Below are positions 33,569-43,824 of a DNA stretch of 64,000 nucleotides, piece after piece (position 1 is the first letter of the stretch; every line of letters begins with the position of its first letter). A program made the translations under genes and the position numbers. The stretch is from Eggerthella sinensis (GTDB taxonomy: Bacteria > Actinomycetota > Coriobacteriia > Coriobacteriales > Eggerthellaceae): the NCBI RefSeq assembly GCF_003339815.1, contig NZ_PPTT01000018.1:18099-82098 (forward strand), written 5' to 3'. A model generated the notes under the pieces. That model ran no database searches. It was not told where the DNA came from and was given only the letters and a program-made list of their open reading frames with translations.

Positions 33569-35583
33569 GTGCGGTGAATTTGTTCTTGATCTCTCTCGCG
33601 CTGTCGTGCGTCGGAGGCGTGGTGTCGATCGTGCTCAAGCGGGCCGAGAACGCGTCCAAGACGGTGGGCTGCGTGTTCGGCGCCCTCGCGGCGCTGTTCG
33701 GCTTCGGCTCGGCGCTTGCGGCCGTGTTCGGTCCTGCCGAGCTGGTCAGCGTGGCAACGCCGTTCTCGTTCGCGTCGTTCACACTGCTGTTCAACCCGCT
33801 TGCGGGCCTGCTCGTGGGCGTGATCTCGCTGCTTGCGTTCGCGGCGTGGATCTACGGCCTGACGTACTTGGACGAATACCGGGGCAAAGGCATCGGCGTC
33901 ATGGGGTTCTTCATGAACTTCTTCGTCGCGTCCATGAACCTGGTCATCTGCTCAGACAACGCGTTCTGGTTTCTCGTGTTCTTCGAGCTGATGTCTTTGA
34001 CCTCGTATTTCCTCGTCATCATCGAGCAGGATGAGAAGTCCATCCGCGGCGGCTTTTTGTACCTGATCATGGCTCACGTGGGCTTTTTGCTCATCATGAT
34101 CGCCTTCTTCACCATGGCGGGCATCACGGGCTCCTTCGAGTTCTCGGCGTTCCGCGAGACGGCGTTCGCGCCGGGCGTGGCGTCGCTCGTGTTCCTGCTG
34201 GCCTTCATCGGCTTCGGGTGCAAGGCGGGCATGGTGCCGTTCCATTCGTGGCTGCCGCAGGCGCACCCCGCGGCTCCCTCGAACGTGTCGGCGCTCATGT
34301 CGGGCGGCATGATCAAGATCGGCGTGTTCGGCATCGTGAAGGTGGGCCTCGACCTGTTGTCGGCCTCCGGCTGCGAGCTGTGGTGGGGCATCGTCGTGCT
34401 CGTGTTCGGCGCGGTGTCCTCGGTGCTCGGCGTGGTGTACGCGCTTGCGGAGCACGACATCAAGCGCCTTCTGGCCTACCACTCGGTGGAGAACATCGGC
34501 ATCATCCTGCTGGGCGTGGGCGCCGGCTTCATCGGCGTGGCGCTCAACCAGCCGGTGCTGGCCGTGGTGGGCCTCATGGCGGGCTTCTACCACCTGCTCA
34601 ACCACGCAGTGTTCAAGGGCCTGCTGTTCCTCGGCGCCGGCTCGGTGCTGTACAGCACGGGCACGCGCAACATGGAGAAGCTGGGCGGCCTCGTGCGTGC
34701 CATGCCCGTGACGGCCATGTGCTTCCTCATCGGCTCGCTGGCCATCTCGGCCATACCGCCGCTCAACGGCTTCGTGTCCGAGTGGTTCACCTACCAGTCG
34801 CTGTTCAACGCGGCCTTCGCCGGCGATTCCATCGTCAAGATATTCGCGGCGCTCGGCGCGGTGGCCCTCGCGCTCACGGGCGCGCTGGCCGTCACCTGTT
34901 TCGTGAAGGCCTACGGCGTGACGTTCCTGTCGGCCCCGCGCTCGAAGGCGGCCGCCGAGGCGCGCGAGGTGGGCGCTCCCATGAAGGCGGGCATGGTGCT
35001 GCTGGCGGCGCTCTGCGTGCTTCTGGGCGTCGGCGCGCCGTGGGTGGCCCCGGCCATGGAGCACATCGCCTCGGCGACGCTCGCGGCCCCGACCGCGACG
35101 GTGGCCCTCGGCGCATCGCTCGTGAACCCGGAGCTGGGCTCGCTCGTGTCCCCGCCGCTGCTGGCGGTGCTGCTCGTCGCGTTCGTCGCGGTGCCCATCG
35201 TGCTGCGCGCCGTGCTGGGCCGTGGCGGCCAGGGCGTGCGCCAGGACCCGTGGGCCTGCGGCTACGCGCCCGACGCGCACATGCCCGTGGTGGCCACGAG
35301 CTTCGCCTCGCAGGTTGAGCTGTTCCTCGAGCCGCTCTACCGCATCCGCACGATCGTCTCGCGTCAGAGCGGGAAGTTCGTCGCGTTGTTCCAGGGAACG
35401 GTGAAGGGCGCCGAAGCGGCCGAGACCGTGGGCGACAAGTACCTCGTCGACACGGTTGCCACGCTCGTCGCCTGGCTGTCCCGTCAGGTGCAGAAGCTCG
35501 AAGGGGGCGACTTCCGCGTGTACATCGTCTACATCGTGGTGGCGCTCGTCTTCTTCCTCTGCCTGTCCGTTCTGGTGAAGTAG
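33565..35583 (+). CDS. hyfB: Hydrogenase-4 membrane subunit HyfB (antiporter-like)
   Basis: The 672-residue protein has about sixteen membrane helices and the Mrp/NuoL-type proton channel core. The motif GCKAGMVPFHSWLPQAHPAAPS with a transmembrane lysine and EHDIKRLLAYHSVENIGII are diagnostic. The cytoplasmic loop RGGQGVRQDPWACGYAPD is typical of HyfB/HycC. It belongs to the membrane arm of group 4 NiFe hydrogenase and is expected to pump or conduct protons. Confidence 0.95.
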   Translation: MSAVNLFLISLALSCVGGVVSIVLKRAENASKTVGCVFGALAALFGFGSALAAVFGPAELVSVATPFSFASFTLLFNPLAGLLVGVISLLAFAAWIYGLTYLDEYRGKGIGVMGFFMNFFVASMNLVICSDNAFWFLVFFELMSLTSYFLVIIEQDEKSIRGGFLYLIMAHVGFLLIMIAFFTMAGITGSFEFSAFRETAFAPGVASLVFLLAFIGFGCKAGMVPFHSWLPQAHPAAPSNVSALMSGGMIKIGVFGIVKVGLDLLSASGCELWWGIVVLVFGAVSSVLGVVYALAEHDIKRLLAYHSVENIGIILLGVGAGFIGVALNQPVLAVVGLMAGFYHLLNHAVFKGLLFLGAGSVLYSTGTRNMEKLGGLVRAMPVTAMCFLIGSLAISAIPPLNGFVSEWFTYQSLFNAAFAGDSIVKIFAALGAVALALTGALAVTCFVKAYGVTFLSAPRSKAAAEAREVGAPMKAGMVLLAALCVLLGVGAPWVAPAMEHIASATLAAPTATVALGASLVNPELGSLVSPPLLAVLLVAFVAVPIVLRAVLGRGGQGVRQDPWACGYAPDAHMPVVATSFASQVELFLEPLYRIRTIVSRQSGKFVALFQGTVKGAEAAETVGDKYLVDTVATLVAWLSRQVQKLEGGDFRVYIVYIVVALVFFLCLSVLVK

Positions 35584-35593
35584 GAGGTGCGCC

Positions 35594-36523
35594 ATGACTG
35601 AAATCATCATCGCAATCGTGCAGTCCCTCCTGCTCGTGCTGCTCGCGCCGCTCGTGTCGGGCACGGCCCGCTGGATGCGCGCCAAGATGCACACGCGGCG
35701 CGGCCCCTCAGTGCTGCAGGACTACTACGATATCTTCAAGCTGCTCAAGCGCCAGGATCTGCACACGGCGAACTCGAGCTTCGTGTCGCGTCTCATGCCG
35801 CCGCTGTTCTTCGGCACCATGCTCGTGCTGGCCTGCGGCATGCCCATGATCACGCGGCTGTGCCCCGTGCCGCTGCTGGGCGACATCATCACCATCATCT
35901 ACCTCATGGCCCTGCCGCGCTTCTTCTTCGCGCTGGCGGCCGTGGACAGCTCGAACGCCTACTCGGGCGTCGGCGGCATCCGCGAGCTGCTCGTGGGCGT
36001 GCTCGTGGAGCCGTCGCTCATGCTGGCGCTGTTCGTGGCAGCGCTTGCCACGGGCACGACGAACGTGGGCCAGATGGGCTTCATGATCGGCTCGCTGTCG
36101 GCGAGCGCGCCGGTGGCCGTCGTGGTGGCCGGCGTGGCGTTCGCCATCGCCTGCTACGTGGAGCTGGGCAAGCTGCCCTACGACATGGCCGAGGCCGAGC
36201 AGGAGATCCAGGAAGGCCCGCTGGCCGAGTACTCGGGCCCGTCGCTCGCGCTCGTCAAAATGTCCATGTCCATGAAGCAGATCCTCGTGGTCAGCTGGTT
36301 CGTCGCGGTGTTCCTGCCCTTCGGCAGCGCCGTCGAGCTCACGCTGCCGGCGTTGGCCGTGGGCGCGCTCGTCTACCTCGTGAAGGTGGCCGTCATCTTC
36401 TTCGCCTGCTCGCTCGTGGAGAACCTCGTGGCGCGCGTGCGCTACAAGCTCATGGGCAAGCAGACGTGGACGGTCGTGGGCGTGTCGGTGCTGGCCTTCG
36501 TGTTCTGCGTCTTGGGCGTATAG
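35594..36523 (+). CDS. hyfC: Hydrogenase-4 membrane subunit HyfC (NuoH-like)
   Basis: The 309-residue protein has eight or so helices and NuoH/HycD signatures. These include the RRGPSVLQDYYDIFKLLKRQ loop near the N-terminus, the DSSNAYSGVGGIRELLVG segment and the acidic LPYDMAEAEQEIQEGPLAEYSG loop. It anchors the soluble hydrogenase domain to the membrane. GTAGGAGGTG precedes ATG 35594. Confidence 0.95.
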   Translation: MTEIIIAIVQSLLLVLLAPLVSGTARWMRAKMHTRRGPSVLQDYYDIFKLLKRQDLHTANSSFVSRLMPPLFFGTMLVLACGMPMITRLCPVPLLGDIITIIYLMALPRFFFALAAVDSSNAYSGVGGIRELLVGVLVEPSLMLALFVAALATGTTNVGQMGFMIGSLSASAPVAVVVAGVAFAIACYVELGKLPYDMAEAEQEIQEGPLAEYSGPSLALVKMSMSMKQILVVSWFVAVFLPFGSAVELTLPALAVGALVYLVKVAVIFFACSLVENLVARVRYKLMGKQTWTVVGVSVLAFVFCVLGV

Positions 36524-36543
36524 GGGAGAGGAGGAACTGAATC

Positions 36544-37998
36544 ATGATAGGAATGGATATGTCCCTTCTCGCCATCGCCGCCATCGTCGTGCCGTTCGTG
36601 GCCGCGCTCGCCATCGTGGTGAGCCCGCAACGCGCTGCCAAATGGTGGTGCGTCGGCGCGGCCGCCGTCTCGACGGCGCTCACGCTGGCCGTATGGGGGA
36701 TGTTCGCGGGATGCGGCGAGGAATCCGTCACGGTGACGCTCGCCGTTTTGGGCGACGCCGAGGTGATCGGCCTCGTGTTCGACAAGGTGAGCGTGCTGCT
36801 GGCTCCCTGCTTCGTGGGTATCGGCCTCTTGATAGGCATCTACTCGATCGGCTACATGAACAAGGGCAACCGCGAGCACGCCGACGCCCCGCGCCGGAGG
36901 TTCTACGCGTTCTTCACCGTGTTCATCGGCGCCATGGCCGGCGTCGTGTTCAGCTCCACCGTGGTGGGCCAGCTCGTGTTCTTCGAGATCACGGGCGCCT
37001 GCTCGTGGGCGCTCATCGGCTACTACGACACGCCTTCGGCGCGCAAGTCGGCCATGAAGGCGCTCATCCTCACGCACATCGCCTCGCTCGGCCTCTACAT
37101 CGCCGCCGGCGCGCTGTACCTGCAAACCGGCACGTTCGCCGTGGCGGCCATCGCGCAGCTCGACGGCTGGTGGAAGGCGTTCGTGCTGCTGTGCGTGCTG
37201 TTCGCGGCCTGGGGCAAGTCGGCCCAGCTGCCGCTGTACATGTGGCTGCCCTCCGCCATGGAGGCTCCCACGCCCGTATCGGCCTACCTGCACGGCGCCT
37301 CCATGGTGAAGGTGGGCGTGGCGGTGTTCGCCCGCGAGCTCATCGGTGCGGGCCCGGTGCCCGAGGTGGTGGGCTGGGTCGTGGTGATCGGCGCCATCCT
37401 CACCATGCTGTTCAGCTTCTTCATGTACCTGCCGCAGAAGGATATGAAGCGCCTGCTGGCCTTCTCCACCATCTCGCAGCTGTCGTACATCTTCTTGGGC
37501 TTCGGCTTCTACATCTTCGGCAGCGACCTGGCCTTCGAGGGCGGCGTCATGCACATCTTCAACCATGCGTTCGCCAAGACCCTGTTCTTCCTCGTGGCCG
37601 GCGCGTTCAGCTACACGCTGGGCACGCGCATGCTGCCCAAGATCAAGGGCGTGCTCAAGAAGCAGCCGCTGCTGGGCGTGGCCTTCGCCTTCGCCGCGCT
37701 CGCCATCGCGGGCGTGCCGCCCATGAACGGCTTCTTCAGCAAGTTCGCCATCTTCTCCGGCAGCTTCGCGGTGGCCGAGGGCAACTGGCTGCTCATGCTC
37801 ATCGTGGTGGTGGCGCTGCTGGAAACCGTGGGCTGCTTCGCCTGGTTCCTCAAGTGGATGGGCAGCGTGCTGCCCGGCGAGCCGTCGCCGACGGTGGCCG
37901 ACGCGGCCCCCATCCCGAAGCCCATGATCGGCGTGTTCGTCGTACTGATGGTCCTGACGGTGTGCTCGAGCTTCATCGCCGCCGCATGGTTGGGGTGA
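36544..37998 (+). CDS. hyfD: Hydrogenase-4 membrane subunit HyfD
   Basis: The 484-residue antiporter-like protein has about fourteen helices and the NuoL/M/N core motif WGKSAQLPLYMWLPSAMEAP followed by TPVSAYLHGASMVKVGV. HyfD is a second antiporter-type subunit that hydrogenase-3 lacks, so its presence argues for the larger Hyf-type complex. GGAGAGGAGGAAC precedes ATG 36544. Confidence 0.94.
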   Translation: MIGMDMSLLAIAAIVVPFVAALAIVVSPQRAAKWWCVGAAAVSTALTLAVWGMFAGCGEESVTVTLAVLGDAEVIGLVFDKVSVLLAPCFVGIGLLIGIYSIGYMNKGNREHADAPRRRFYAFFTVFIGAMAGVVFSSTVVGQLVFFEITGACSWALIGYYDTPSARKSAMKALILTHIASLGLYIAAGALYLQTGTFAVAAIAQLDGWWKAFVLLCVLFAAWGKSAQLPLYMWLPSAMEAPTPVSAYLHGASMVKVGVAVFARELIGAGPVPEVVGWVVVIGAILTMLFSFFMYLPQKDMKRLLAFSTISQLSYIFLGFGFYIFGSDLAFEGGVMHIFNHAFAKTLFFLVAGAFSYTLGTRMLPKIKGVLKKQPLLGVAFAFAALAIAGVPPMNGFFSKFAIFSGSFAVAEGNWLLMLIVVVALLETVGCFAWFLKWMGSVLPGEPSPTVADAAPIPKPMIGVFVVLMVLTVCSSFIAAAWLG

Positions 37999-38008
37999 GG
38001 AGATCGAC

Positions 38009-38662
38009 ATGACTGGATATACCTTAGTTAACATCCTGGGCGGCCTGCTCATCGTCACCTCGATGCTGGTGGTGCTGTCGAAGACGCCGACGCGCGCAGC
38101 GTACGTGTACGCGGTGCAGTCGCTCGTGCTGGTCACGCTGTTCGTGGCGCTCGGCACCGTGACGGGGTCGTCGGAGCTGTACACCTGGGCCGGCACGGCC
38201 TTCGTCACGAAGGTGCTCGTGGTGCCCGGCATCATCCTGTACGCGTGCAAGAAGATGGGCGACGCGGGCGCGGGATTGTCGCCGAAGCTCACGCCGGTGA
38301 AGAGCATCGCCATCATCGCCGTGGAAGTGTTCCTGTGCTTCGTCGTGGTGCAGGGCGTGGCGCTGCCGACGGCTGTCGAGGTGAAGCCGGCGCTGGCCAT
38401 CTCGCTCGCGCACTTCTTCATCGGCCTCACGTGCATCGTGACGCAGCGCAACATCGTCAAGCAGATCTTCGGCTACTGCCTCATGGAGAACGGCTCGCAC
38501 GTCACGCTGGCGCTGCTGGCGCCCGAGGCTCCCGAGCTCGTGGAAGTGGGCATCGCCACCGACGCGTTCTTCGCGGTCATCATCATGGCCGTGGTGGCCG
38601 TGCGCATCTACCGCACGGCGCACACGCTCGACGCCGACGACCTCATGGAATTGAAAGGGTAG
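38009..38662 (+). CDS. hyfE: Hydrogenase-4 membrane subunit HyfE
   Basis: The 217-residue protein has about six helices and belongs to the HyfE/NuoK-related family. Recognisable parts are the N-terminal LVNILGGLLIVTSMLVVLSK and the IFGYCLMENGSHVTLALLAP segment. It is a membrane-arm subunit specific to hydrogenase-4-type complexes. Spacing to the flanking hyf genes is about 10 bases. Confidence 0.93.
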   Translation: MTGYTLVNILGGLLIVTSMLVVLSKTPTRAAYVYAVQSLVLVTLFVALGTVTGSSELYTWAGTAFVTKVLVVPGIILYACKKMGDAGAGLSPKLTPVKSIAIIAVEVFLCFVVVQGVALPTAVEVKPALAISLAHFFIGLTCIVTQRNIVKQIFGYCLMENGSHVTLALLAPEAPELVEVGIATDAFFAVIIMAVVAVRIYRTAHTLDADDLMELKG

Positions 38663-38671
38663 GGGGAGACC

Positions 38672-40246
38672 ATGGACTACGCAATGCTGGTCGTCGTGCT
38701 CATGGCGCTGCCGCTCGTCGCGTCGCTGCTCATGGCAGCGCTGCCGTCGAAGAGCGTGCCGCGCGGATTGTACGAGGCCATCCATCTCGCATCGCTTGCG
38801 GGCGTGCTCGTGCTCTCACTCTTCCTCACCGCGCAGGTGGTGACGTCGGGCGAGGCCGTGAACGCCATCGGCCTGTGGTTCCACCTCGATGCGCTCGGCA
38901 GCGTGTTCGTGGCGCTCATCGGCTGCATCGGCTTTCTCACCGGGTTCTACTCGCTGGCCTACATCCGCCACGACGTGGAGATCGGCCACATGAGCCCCTC
39001 GCAGGTCAAGCAGTACTACGTGTTCTTCAGTTTGTTCGTGTTCACCATGCTCGTGGTGGCGCTGTCCAACAACATCATCATGATGTGGGTGGGCATCGAG
39101 GCCACCACGCTGTCCACCGTGTTCCTCGTGGGCGCGTACTCCACGAAGCTCTCGCTCGAGGCCGCGTGGAAGTACGTCATCGTGTGCACGGCGGGCGTGG
39201 CGTTCGGCCTGTACGGCACCGTGCTCGTGTACGCGAACGCCGCCGACGTGATGGCCGATGCGCACCAGGCCGTGTTCTGGACGTCGCTTCTGCCCTACGC
39301 GTCGCAGTTCGACGTCGTGCTCATGCAGATCGCGTTCGTGTTCGCCGCCATCGGCTTCGGCACGAAGGCCGGCCTGTTCCCCATGCACACGTGGCTGCCC
39401 GACGCGCACTCCGAGGCGCCGAGTCCCGTGTCCGGCCTGCTGTCGGGCGTGCTGCTGAAGTGCGCCATGCTCATCATCATCCGGTTCTACATCCTGGCCG
39501 TGCAGGCCATCGGCCCCGCCTTCCCGCAGCTGCTCATGCTCGTGCTGGGCATCCTGTCGGTGGGCGTGGCGGCGTTCGCCGTGTTCTCGCAGGACGACCT
39601 CAAGCGCAAGCTGGCCTACAGCTCGTGCGAGAACGTGGGCGTCGTGGCGCTGTGCCTGGGCTTCGGCGGCCCGCTCGGCGTGGCGGCCGCGCTGCTGCAC
39701 TGCATCATGCACGGCTTCACGAAGGCGTTTCTGTTCTGCCTGTCGGGCAACGTGCTCATGAAGTACGGCACCCGCGATCTGAACAAGATCAGCGGCATCC
39801 TCAAGGTCGCCCCCGTCACGGGCGTGCTTCTGGCCATCGGCCTGTTCGCGCTCGCGTGCTTCCCGCCGTTCGCCATGTTCATCTCCGAGGTCATGGCGTT
39901 CGTGGCCGGCATCGTGTCGGGCAACATCGTGATCGTGGTGGTGTTCGCGCTGGCGCTGACGGTGGTCATCGCCGCGCTCGTGGGCGTGGTGACGCGCTCG
40001 GTGATGGGAACCGCGCCCGAGGGCATGAAGAAGGGCGACGTGGGCGCGCTCGCGCTCGTTCCCGAGTTCGTGCTCGTGGCCGTGGTGGTATGGTTCGGCG
40101 TGGCGCTGCCGCAGCCGGTGCTGGCGGGCGTCGAAGAGGCCACGGCCATCGTGCTGCAGCAGGATTCCGACGTGCTGCACGAGGCGCCGCTGTTCAAGGA
40201 TCTGTTCGCCGCGACCGAGGGCGCGCGTGACGCCGCATCCGAATAG
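38672..40246 (+). CDS. hyfF: Hydrogenase-4 membrane subunit HyfF
   Basis: The 524-residue protein is the third antiporter-like subunit. Core motifs are FGTKAGLFPMHTWLPDAHSE with APSPVSGLLSGVLLKCAM, and SQDDLKRKLAYSSCENVGVV. The WVGIEATTLSTVFLVGAYST helix is typical of HyfF. With HyfB and HyfD it gives three possible proton channels, which suggests that formate-driven H2 production may be coupled to ion translocation. Confidence 0.94.
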   Translation: MDYAMLVVVLMALPLVASLLMAALPSKSVPRGLYEAIHLASLAGVLVLSLFLTAQVVTSGEAVNAIGLWFHLDALGSVFVALIGCIGFLTGFYSLAYIRHDVEIGHMSPSQVKQYYVFFSLFVFTMLVVALSNNIIMMWVGIEATTLSTVFLVGAYSTKLSLEAAWKYVIVCTAGVAFGLYGTVLVYANAADVMADAHQAVFWTSLLPYASQFDVVLMQIAFVFAAIGFGTKAGLFPMHTWLPDAHSEAPSPVSGLLSGVLLKCAMLIIIRFYILAVQAIGPAFPQLLMLVLGILSVGVAAFAVFSQDDLKRKLAYSSCENVGVVALCLGFGGPLGVAAALLHCIMHGFTKAFLFCLSGNVLMKYGTRDLNKISGILKVAPVTGVLLAIGLFALACFPPFAMFISEVMAFVAGIVSGNIVIVVVFALALTVVIAALVGVVTRSVMGTAPEGMKKGDVGALALVPEFVLVAVVVWFGVALPQPVLAGVEEATAIVLQQDSDVLHEAPLFKDLFAATEGARDAASE

Positions 40247-40255
40247 GAGATTGTC

Positions 40256-41986
40256 ATGAAGAGGAAACAACAAGCGATGCGGGCGGGCGAGAGCCATGTG
40301 GAAGCGGTGCGCGAGCGCTTTCCCGGCGTGCTCAAGGATGCCGCGTGGCAAGCCGAGGAGCAGGTGACCATCACGGTTGCCACCGACGCCCTGCCCGACG
40401 TCGTCGAGTTCTTGTACTTCGGCCGAGGCGGGTGGCTGCCCATGATGGTGGGCAACGACGAGCGGCCGCTCAACGGCATGTTCGCGCTGTACTACGTGCT
40501 GTCCATGGAAGAGGAGGACCCCTGCTTCTGCGTCGTGCGCGCCGAGGTGTCGCCCGAGACGTGCGAGTTCCCCAGCGTCACGCCGCGCGTGCCGGCCTGC
40601 GTGTGGAGCGAGCGCGAGGTGCGCGACATGTTCGGCCTGCGCCCCGTGGGGCTGCCCGACGAACGCCGGCTCGTGCTGCCGGACGACTGGCCCGACAACC
40701 TGTACCCGTTGCGCAAGGATTCCATGGACTACCGCAAGCGCCCCGCGCCGGTGTCCGACATGGAGAACTACACGTTCCTGTCCGAGACGGACGGGCGCGA
40801 GACCACCGAGATGCCCATGGGCCCCTTGCACATCACCTCCGACGAGCCGGGCCACTTCCGCCTGTTCGTGGAGGGCGAGGAGATCGTGGACGCCGACTAC
40901 CGCCTGTTCTACGTGCATCGCGGCATGGAGAAGGTGGCCGAGGCGCGCCTCGACTACGACGCCGTGACGTTTCTGGCCGACCGCATCTGCGGCATCTGCG
41001 GGTGCGCGCACTCGGTGGCCTACGCAGAGGCCGTGGAGAGCGCGCAGGGCATCGTCGTGCCCGAGCGCGCGCAGTTCATCCGCGCCATCGTGCTCGAGGT
41101 GGAGCGTTTGCACTCGCACCTGCTCAACCTCGGCCTCGTGTGCCACTTCTGCGGCTTCGACACGGGTTTCCAGCACTTCTTCCGCGTGCGCGAGAAGTCC
41201 ATGGACCTCGCCGAGCTGCTCACCGGCCACCGCAAGACCTACGGCCTCAACCTCATCGGCGGCGTGCGCCGCGACATCCTGGCCGAGCAGCATCTGGAAA
41301 CCGTGCGCCTCGTGGGCGAGCTGCGCGCCGAGGTGCAGGGCCTCGTGGAGGAGCTTTTGAGCACGCCGAACTTCCTGGCGCGCACCGAGGGCGTGGGCAT
41401 CCTCGACAAGCGGGTGGCCCGCGCGTTCAGCCCCGTGGGGCCGTGCGTGCGCGGCAGCGGCTTCGCGCGCGACGCCCGCTTCGACCACCCCTTCGACGGC
41501 TACAAGAGCTTGCAGGGCACGTTCAAGGCGCGCAGCCACGACGGCTGCGACGTGAAGAGCCGCACGCTCGTGCGCATCGAGGAGTTCCTCGACTCGCTCG
41601 ACATGATCGAGGCGCTCATGACGAACGCGCCGGCCGGCCCCATCCTCACCGAGGATTGGACGTACACGCCGCACAAGTTCGGCATCGGCGTGACGGAGGC
41701 GCCGCGCGGCGAGGACGTGCACTGGGCCATGACGGGCGACAACCAGAAATGCTACCGTTGGCGCGCGAAGGCCGCCACGTACAGCAACTGGCCCGTGCTG
41801 CGCTACATGTTCCGCGGCAACACCATCTCCGACGCCGCGCTCATCGTGGGCAGCATCGACCCGTGCTACTCGTGCACCGACCGCGTGACCGTGGTGGACG
41901 TGCGCAAGAAGACGAGCACGGTGCTCACGAAGAACCAGCTGGAATCGTACTGCCGTCGCCGCACGCATTCTCCGCTGAAGGATTAA
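40256..41986 (+). CDS. hyfG: Hydrogenase-4 large subunit HyfG (NuoC-NuoD-like fusion)
   Basis: This 576-residue catalytic subunit joins an N-terminal NuoC-like domain (about residues 15-170, with CVWSEREVRDMFGL) to the NiFe large subunit. Nickel-ligand motifs are complete: Cys245 and Cys248 in DRICGICGCAHS, and Cys537 and Cys540 in DPCYSCTDR. About 36 residues follow the last cysteine; they form the C-terminal extension expected to be removed by the protease HycI encoded downstream. AGGAGA precedes ATG 40256. Confidence 0.96.
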   Translation: MKRKQQAMRAGESHVEAVRERFPGVLKDAAWQAEEQVTITVATDALPDVVEFLYFGRGGWLPMMVGNDERPLNGMFALYYVLSMEEEDPCFCVVRAEVSPETCEFPSVTPRVPACVWSEREVRDMFGLRPVGLPDERRLVLPDDWPDNLYPLRKDSMDYRKRPAPVSDMENYTFLSETDGRETTEMPMGPLHITSDEPGHFRLFVEGEEIVDADYRLFYVHRGMEKVAEARLDYDAVTFLADRICGICGCAHSVAYAEAVESAQGIVVPERAQFIRAIVLEVERLHSHLLNLGLVCHFCGFDTGFQHFFRVREKSMDLAELLTGHRKTYGLNLIGGVRRDILAEQHLETVRLVGELRAEVQGLVEELLSTPNFLARTEGVGILDKRVARAFSPVGPCVRGSGFARDARFDHPFDGYKSLQGTFKARSHDGCDVKSRTLVRIEEFLDSLDMIEALMTNAPAGPILTEDWTYTPHKFGIGVTEAPRGEDVHWAMTGDNQKCYRWRAKAATYSNWPVLRYMFRGNTISDAALIVGSIDPCYSCTDRVTVVDVRKKTSTVLTKNQLESYCRRRTHSPLKD

Positions 41987-41996
41987 GGGGGACGTG

Positions 41997-42536
41997 ATGC
42001 TGAAGACCCTGAAGAACATCATCAAAACCGGCGACGCGACCGTCAAGTACCCCTTCGCGCCGCTCGAGACCACGCCCGACATGCGCGGCAAGCCCGAGCA
42101 CGACCTGGAGCGCTGCATCGCGTGCGCGGCCTGCGCCGTGGCGTGCCCGCCGAACGCCATCCAGATGGAGTCGGACACGCGGGAGGGCACCATCACCTGG
42201 TCCATCGATTACGGCCGCTGCATCTTCTGCGGCCGGTGCGAGGAGGTGTGCCCGCTCGAGGCCATCCGCCTGGGCTCGGAGTTCGAGCTGGCGGTCATGA
42301 CGAAGGCCGACCTCGTGGAGACGTGCACCTACCAGCTGCAGGCGTGCTCGGAGTGCGGACGGTACTTCGCGCCGCGCAAGGAAGTGGACTACGCCGTGCG
42401 GCTGCTGGGCAGCTTGGAGGCGTCGCCCGAGGGCGACGACGCGGTGCGCCTGGCGGGCGTGTGCCCCGCGTGCAAGCGCCGCGCGGACGGCATCGCGGCG
42501 AAGCGCGCGGTGGACGCGCAGGGAGGACGAAAATGA
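41997..42536 (+). CDS. hyfH: Hydrogenase-4 ferredoxin-like subunit HyfH (NuoI-like)
   Basis: The 179-residue protein has two [4Fe-4S] motifs, [13 protein letters not shown] and [15 protein letters not shown]. Two extra CxxC pairs follow near the C-terminus (CSECGRYF and CPACKRR), probably a small zinc-binding element also seen in HycF/HyfH. It carries electrons from the HyfA branch to HyfI. ATG 41997 is chosen; GTG 41994 immediately before it is equivalent. Confidence 0.93.
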   Translation: MLKTLKNIIKTGDATVKYPFAPLETTPDMRGKPEHDLERCIACAACAVACPPNAIQMESDTREGTITWSIDYGRCIFCGRCEEVCPLEAIRLGSEFELAVMTKADLVETCTYQLQACSECGRYFAPRKEVDYAVRLLGSLEASPEGDDAVRLAGVCPACKRRADGIAAKRAVDAQGGRK

Positions 42537-43324
42537 CGAACACGCATCTGGTGCCGGAGAGCCTGCAGCACCGATTGGACAAGAAGGAGCTCGACGACAA
42601 GATTGCCGCCGCGAAGGCGGCGCTGCTGGGCGATATCAAGCGCTCGGTGTACATCTACCGCGTGGACTGCGGCGGCTGCAACGCCTGCGAGATCGAGATA
42701 TTCGCCTCCATCACGCCGGTGTTCGACGCCGAGCGCTTCGGCATCAAGAACATGGCGAGCCCCCGGCACGCCGACATCCTCGTGTACACGGGCGCCGTGA
42801 CGCGCGCCATGCGCATGCCGGCCCTGCGCGCCTACGAGGCCGCGCCCGACCCGAAGCTCGTCGTGAGCTACGGCGCGTGCGGCTGCACGGGCGGCATCTT
42901 CCACGACAACTACTGCGTGTGGGGCGGCACCGACAAGCTGTTCCCCGTGGACGTGTACATCCCGGGCTGCCCGCCGTCGCCGGCGCAGACCATCTACGGC
43001 TTCGCCGTGGCGCTCGGCTTGCTGGGGCAGAAGCTCCACGCCACGGCGCTCGTGGAGGGGGAGGGCGAGCAGGCGCCGCTCCTGCACGCCGACATCCCCT
43101 ACAAGCTGCGGGCCGAGCTCGAGCGCGAGGCGCGCCGCATGGCGGGCTACCGCTACGGGCGCGACCTCGTGGACCGCTTCATGGTCGCGCTCGCGCCCGA
43201 GGGCGGCGACGTGCTGGGATCGCTCGACGCGCTCGTGGCCGGGGAGGCCGACCCGCGCAAGGCGGAGATCTACGCCGACCTCAAGGACGTCGTGTGCGCG
43301 AAGGTGCTGGGGGTGCGCCCATGA
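42533..43324 (+). CDS. hyfI: Hydrogenase-4 small subunit HyfI (NuoB-like)
   Basis: The 263-residue protein carries the proximal [4Fe-4S] cluster ligands in [28 protein letters not shown] and IPGCPPSP. It pairs with HyfG to form the catalytic core. The ATG overlaps the hyfH stop and the stop overlaps the next start, so hyfH, hyfI and hycH are translationally coupled. Confidence 0.95.
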   Translation: MTNTHLVPESLQHRLDKKELDDKIAAAKAALLGDIKRSVYIYRVDCGGCNACEIEIFASITPVFDAERFGIKNMASPRHADILVYTGAVTRAMRMPALRAYEAAPDPKLVVSYGACGCTGGIFHDNYCVWGGTDKLFPVDVYIPGCPPSPAQTIYGFAVALGLLGQKLHATALVEGEGEQAPLLHADIPYKLRAELEREARRMAGYRYGRDLVDRFMVALAPEGGDVLGSLDALVAGEADPRKAEIYADLKDVVCAKVLGVRP

Positions 43325-43824
43325 GCGCGGAGGGCGCCTTCTCCGACCTGTTCGCCGACGCTCCGAGCTCGGTGCGCGTCGACGGCGGCACGGTGGAGGT
43401 GCGCAAGCTGACGCGCAAGTTCGTGGACAGCGCCGCCTCCATCCCCGACGAGTCCACCGACGTGCTGTACTACACGCTGGCCGTGGGGCACCACACGGGC
43501 GTCATCGACTGCTTCGAGCGGGCGCTCAGCATGCCGGCGGACGTGTACGGGAAGATCGTGGCGCTCATGGACGACGAGGAGGCCCGCTTCAAGCTGGCCG
43601 GCGTGCTGCGCTTCGGCGAGATACAGATCGACAAGTCGCACGTGGGGCTGCTGCTTCCGGCGGCCCGTGCGGCGCTGTCGAACCTCGACGTGTTCGACGC
43701 CCCGGGCAAGACGGCCATGGCGTTGCAACCGCACGAGGTGGAGCCGTTCGTGGAGCTGGTGGACCTGCTGCTGGACGTGCGCGACGAGCCTTCGGTGTAC
43801 CTCATGGTGAGGAGGGTGGCATGA
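43321..43824 (+). CDS. Formate hydrogenlyase maturation protein HycH/HyfJ
   Basis: The 167-residue soluble protein resembles HycH/HyfJ in length and in the segments [20 protein letters not shown] and [16 protein letters not shown]. HycH helps assemble the large subunit but its chemistry is unknown. It overlaps both neighbours by 4 bases, between hyfI and the maturation protease gene. Confidence 0.87.
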   Translation: MSAEGAFSDLFADAPSSVRVDGGTVEVRKLTRKFVDSAASIPDESTDVLYYTLAVGHHTGVIDCFERALSMPADVYGKIVALMDDEEARFKLAGVLRFGEIQIDKSHVGLLLPAARAALSNLDVFDAPGKTAMALQPHEVEPFVELVDLLLDVRDEPSVYLMVRRVA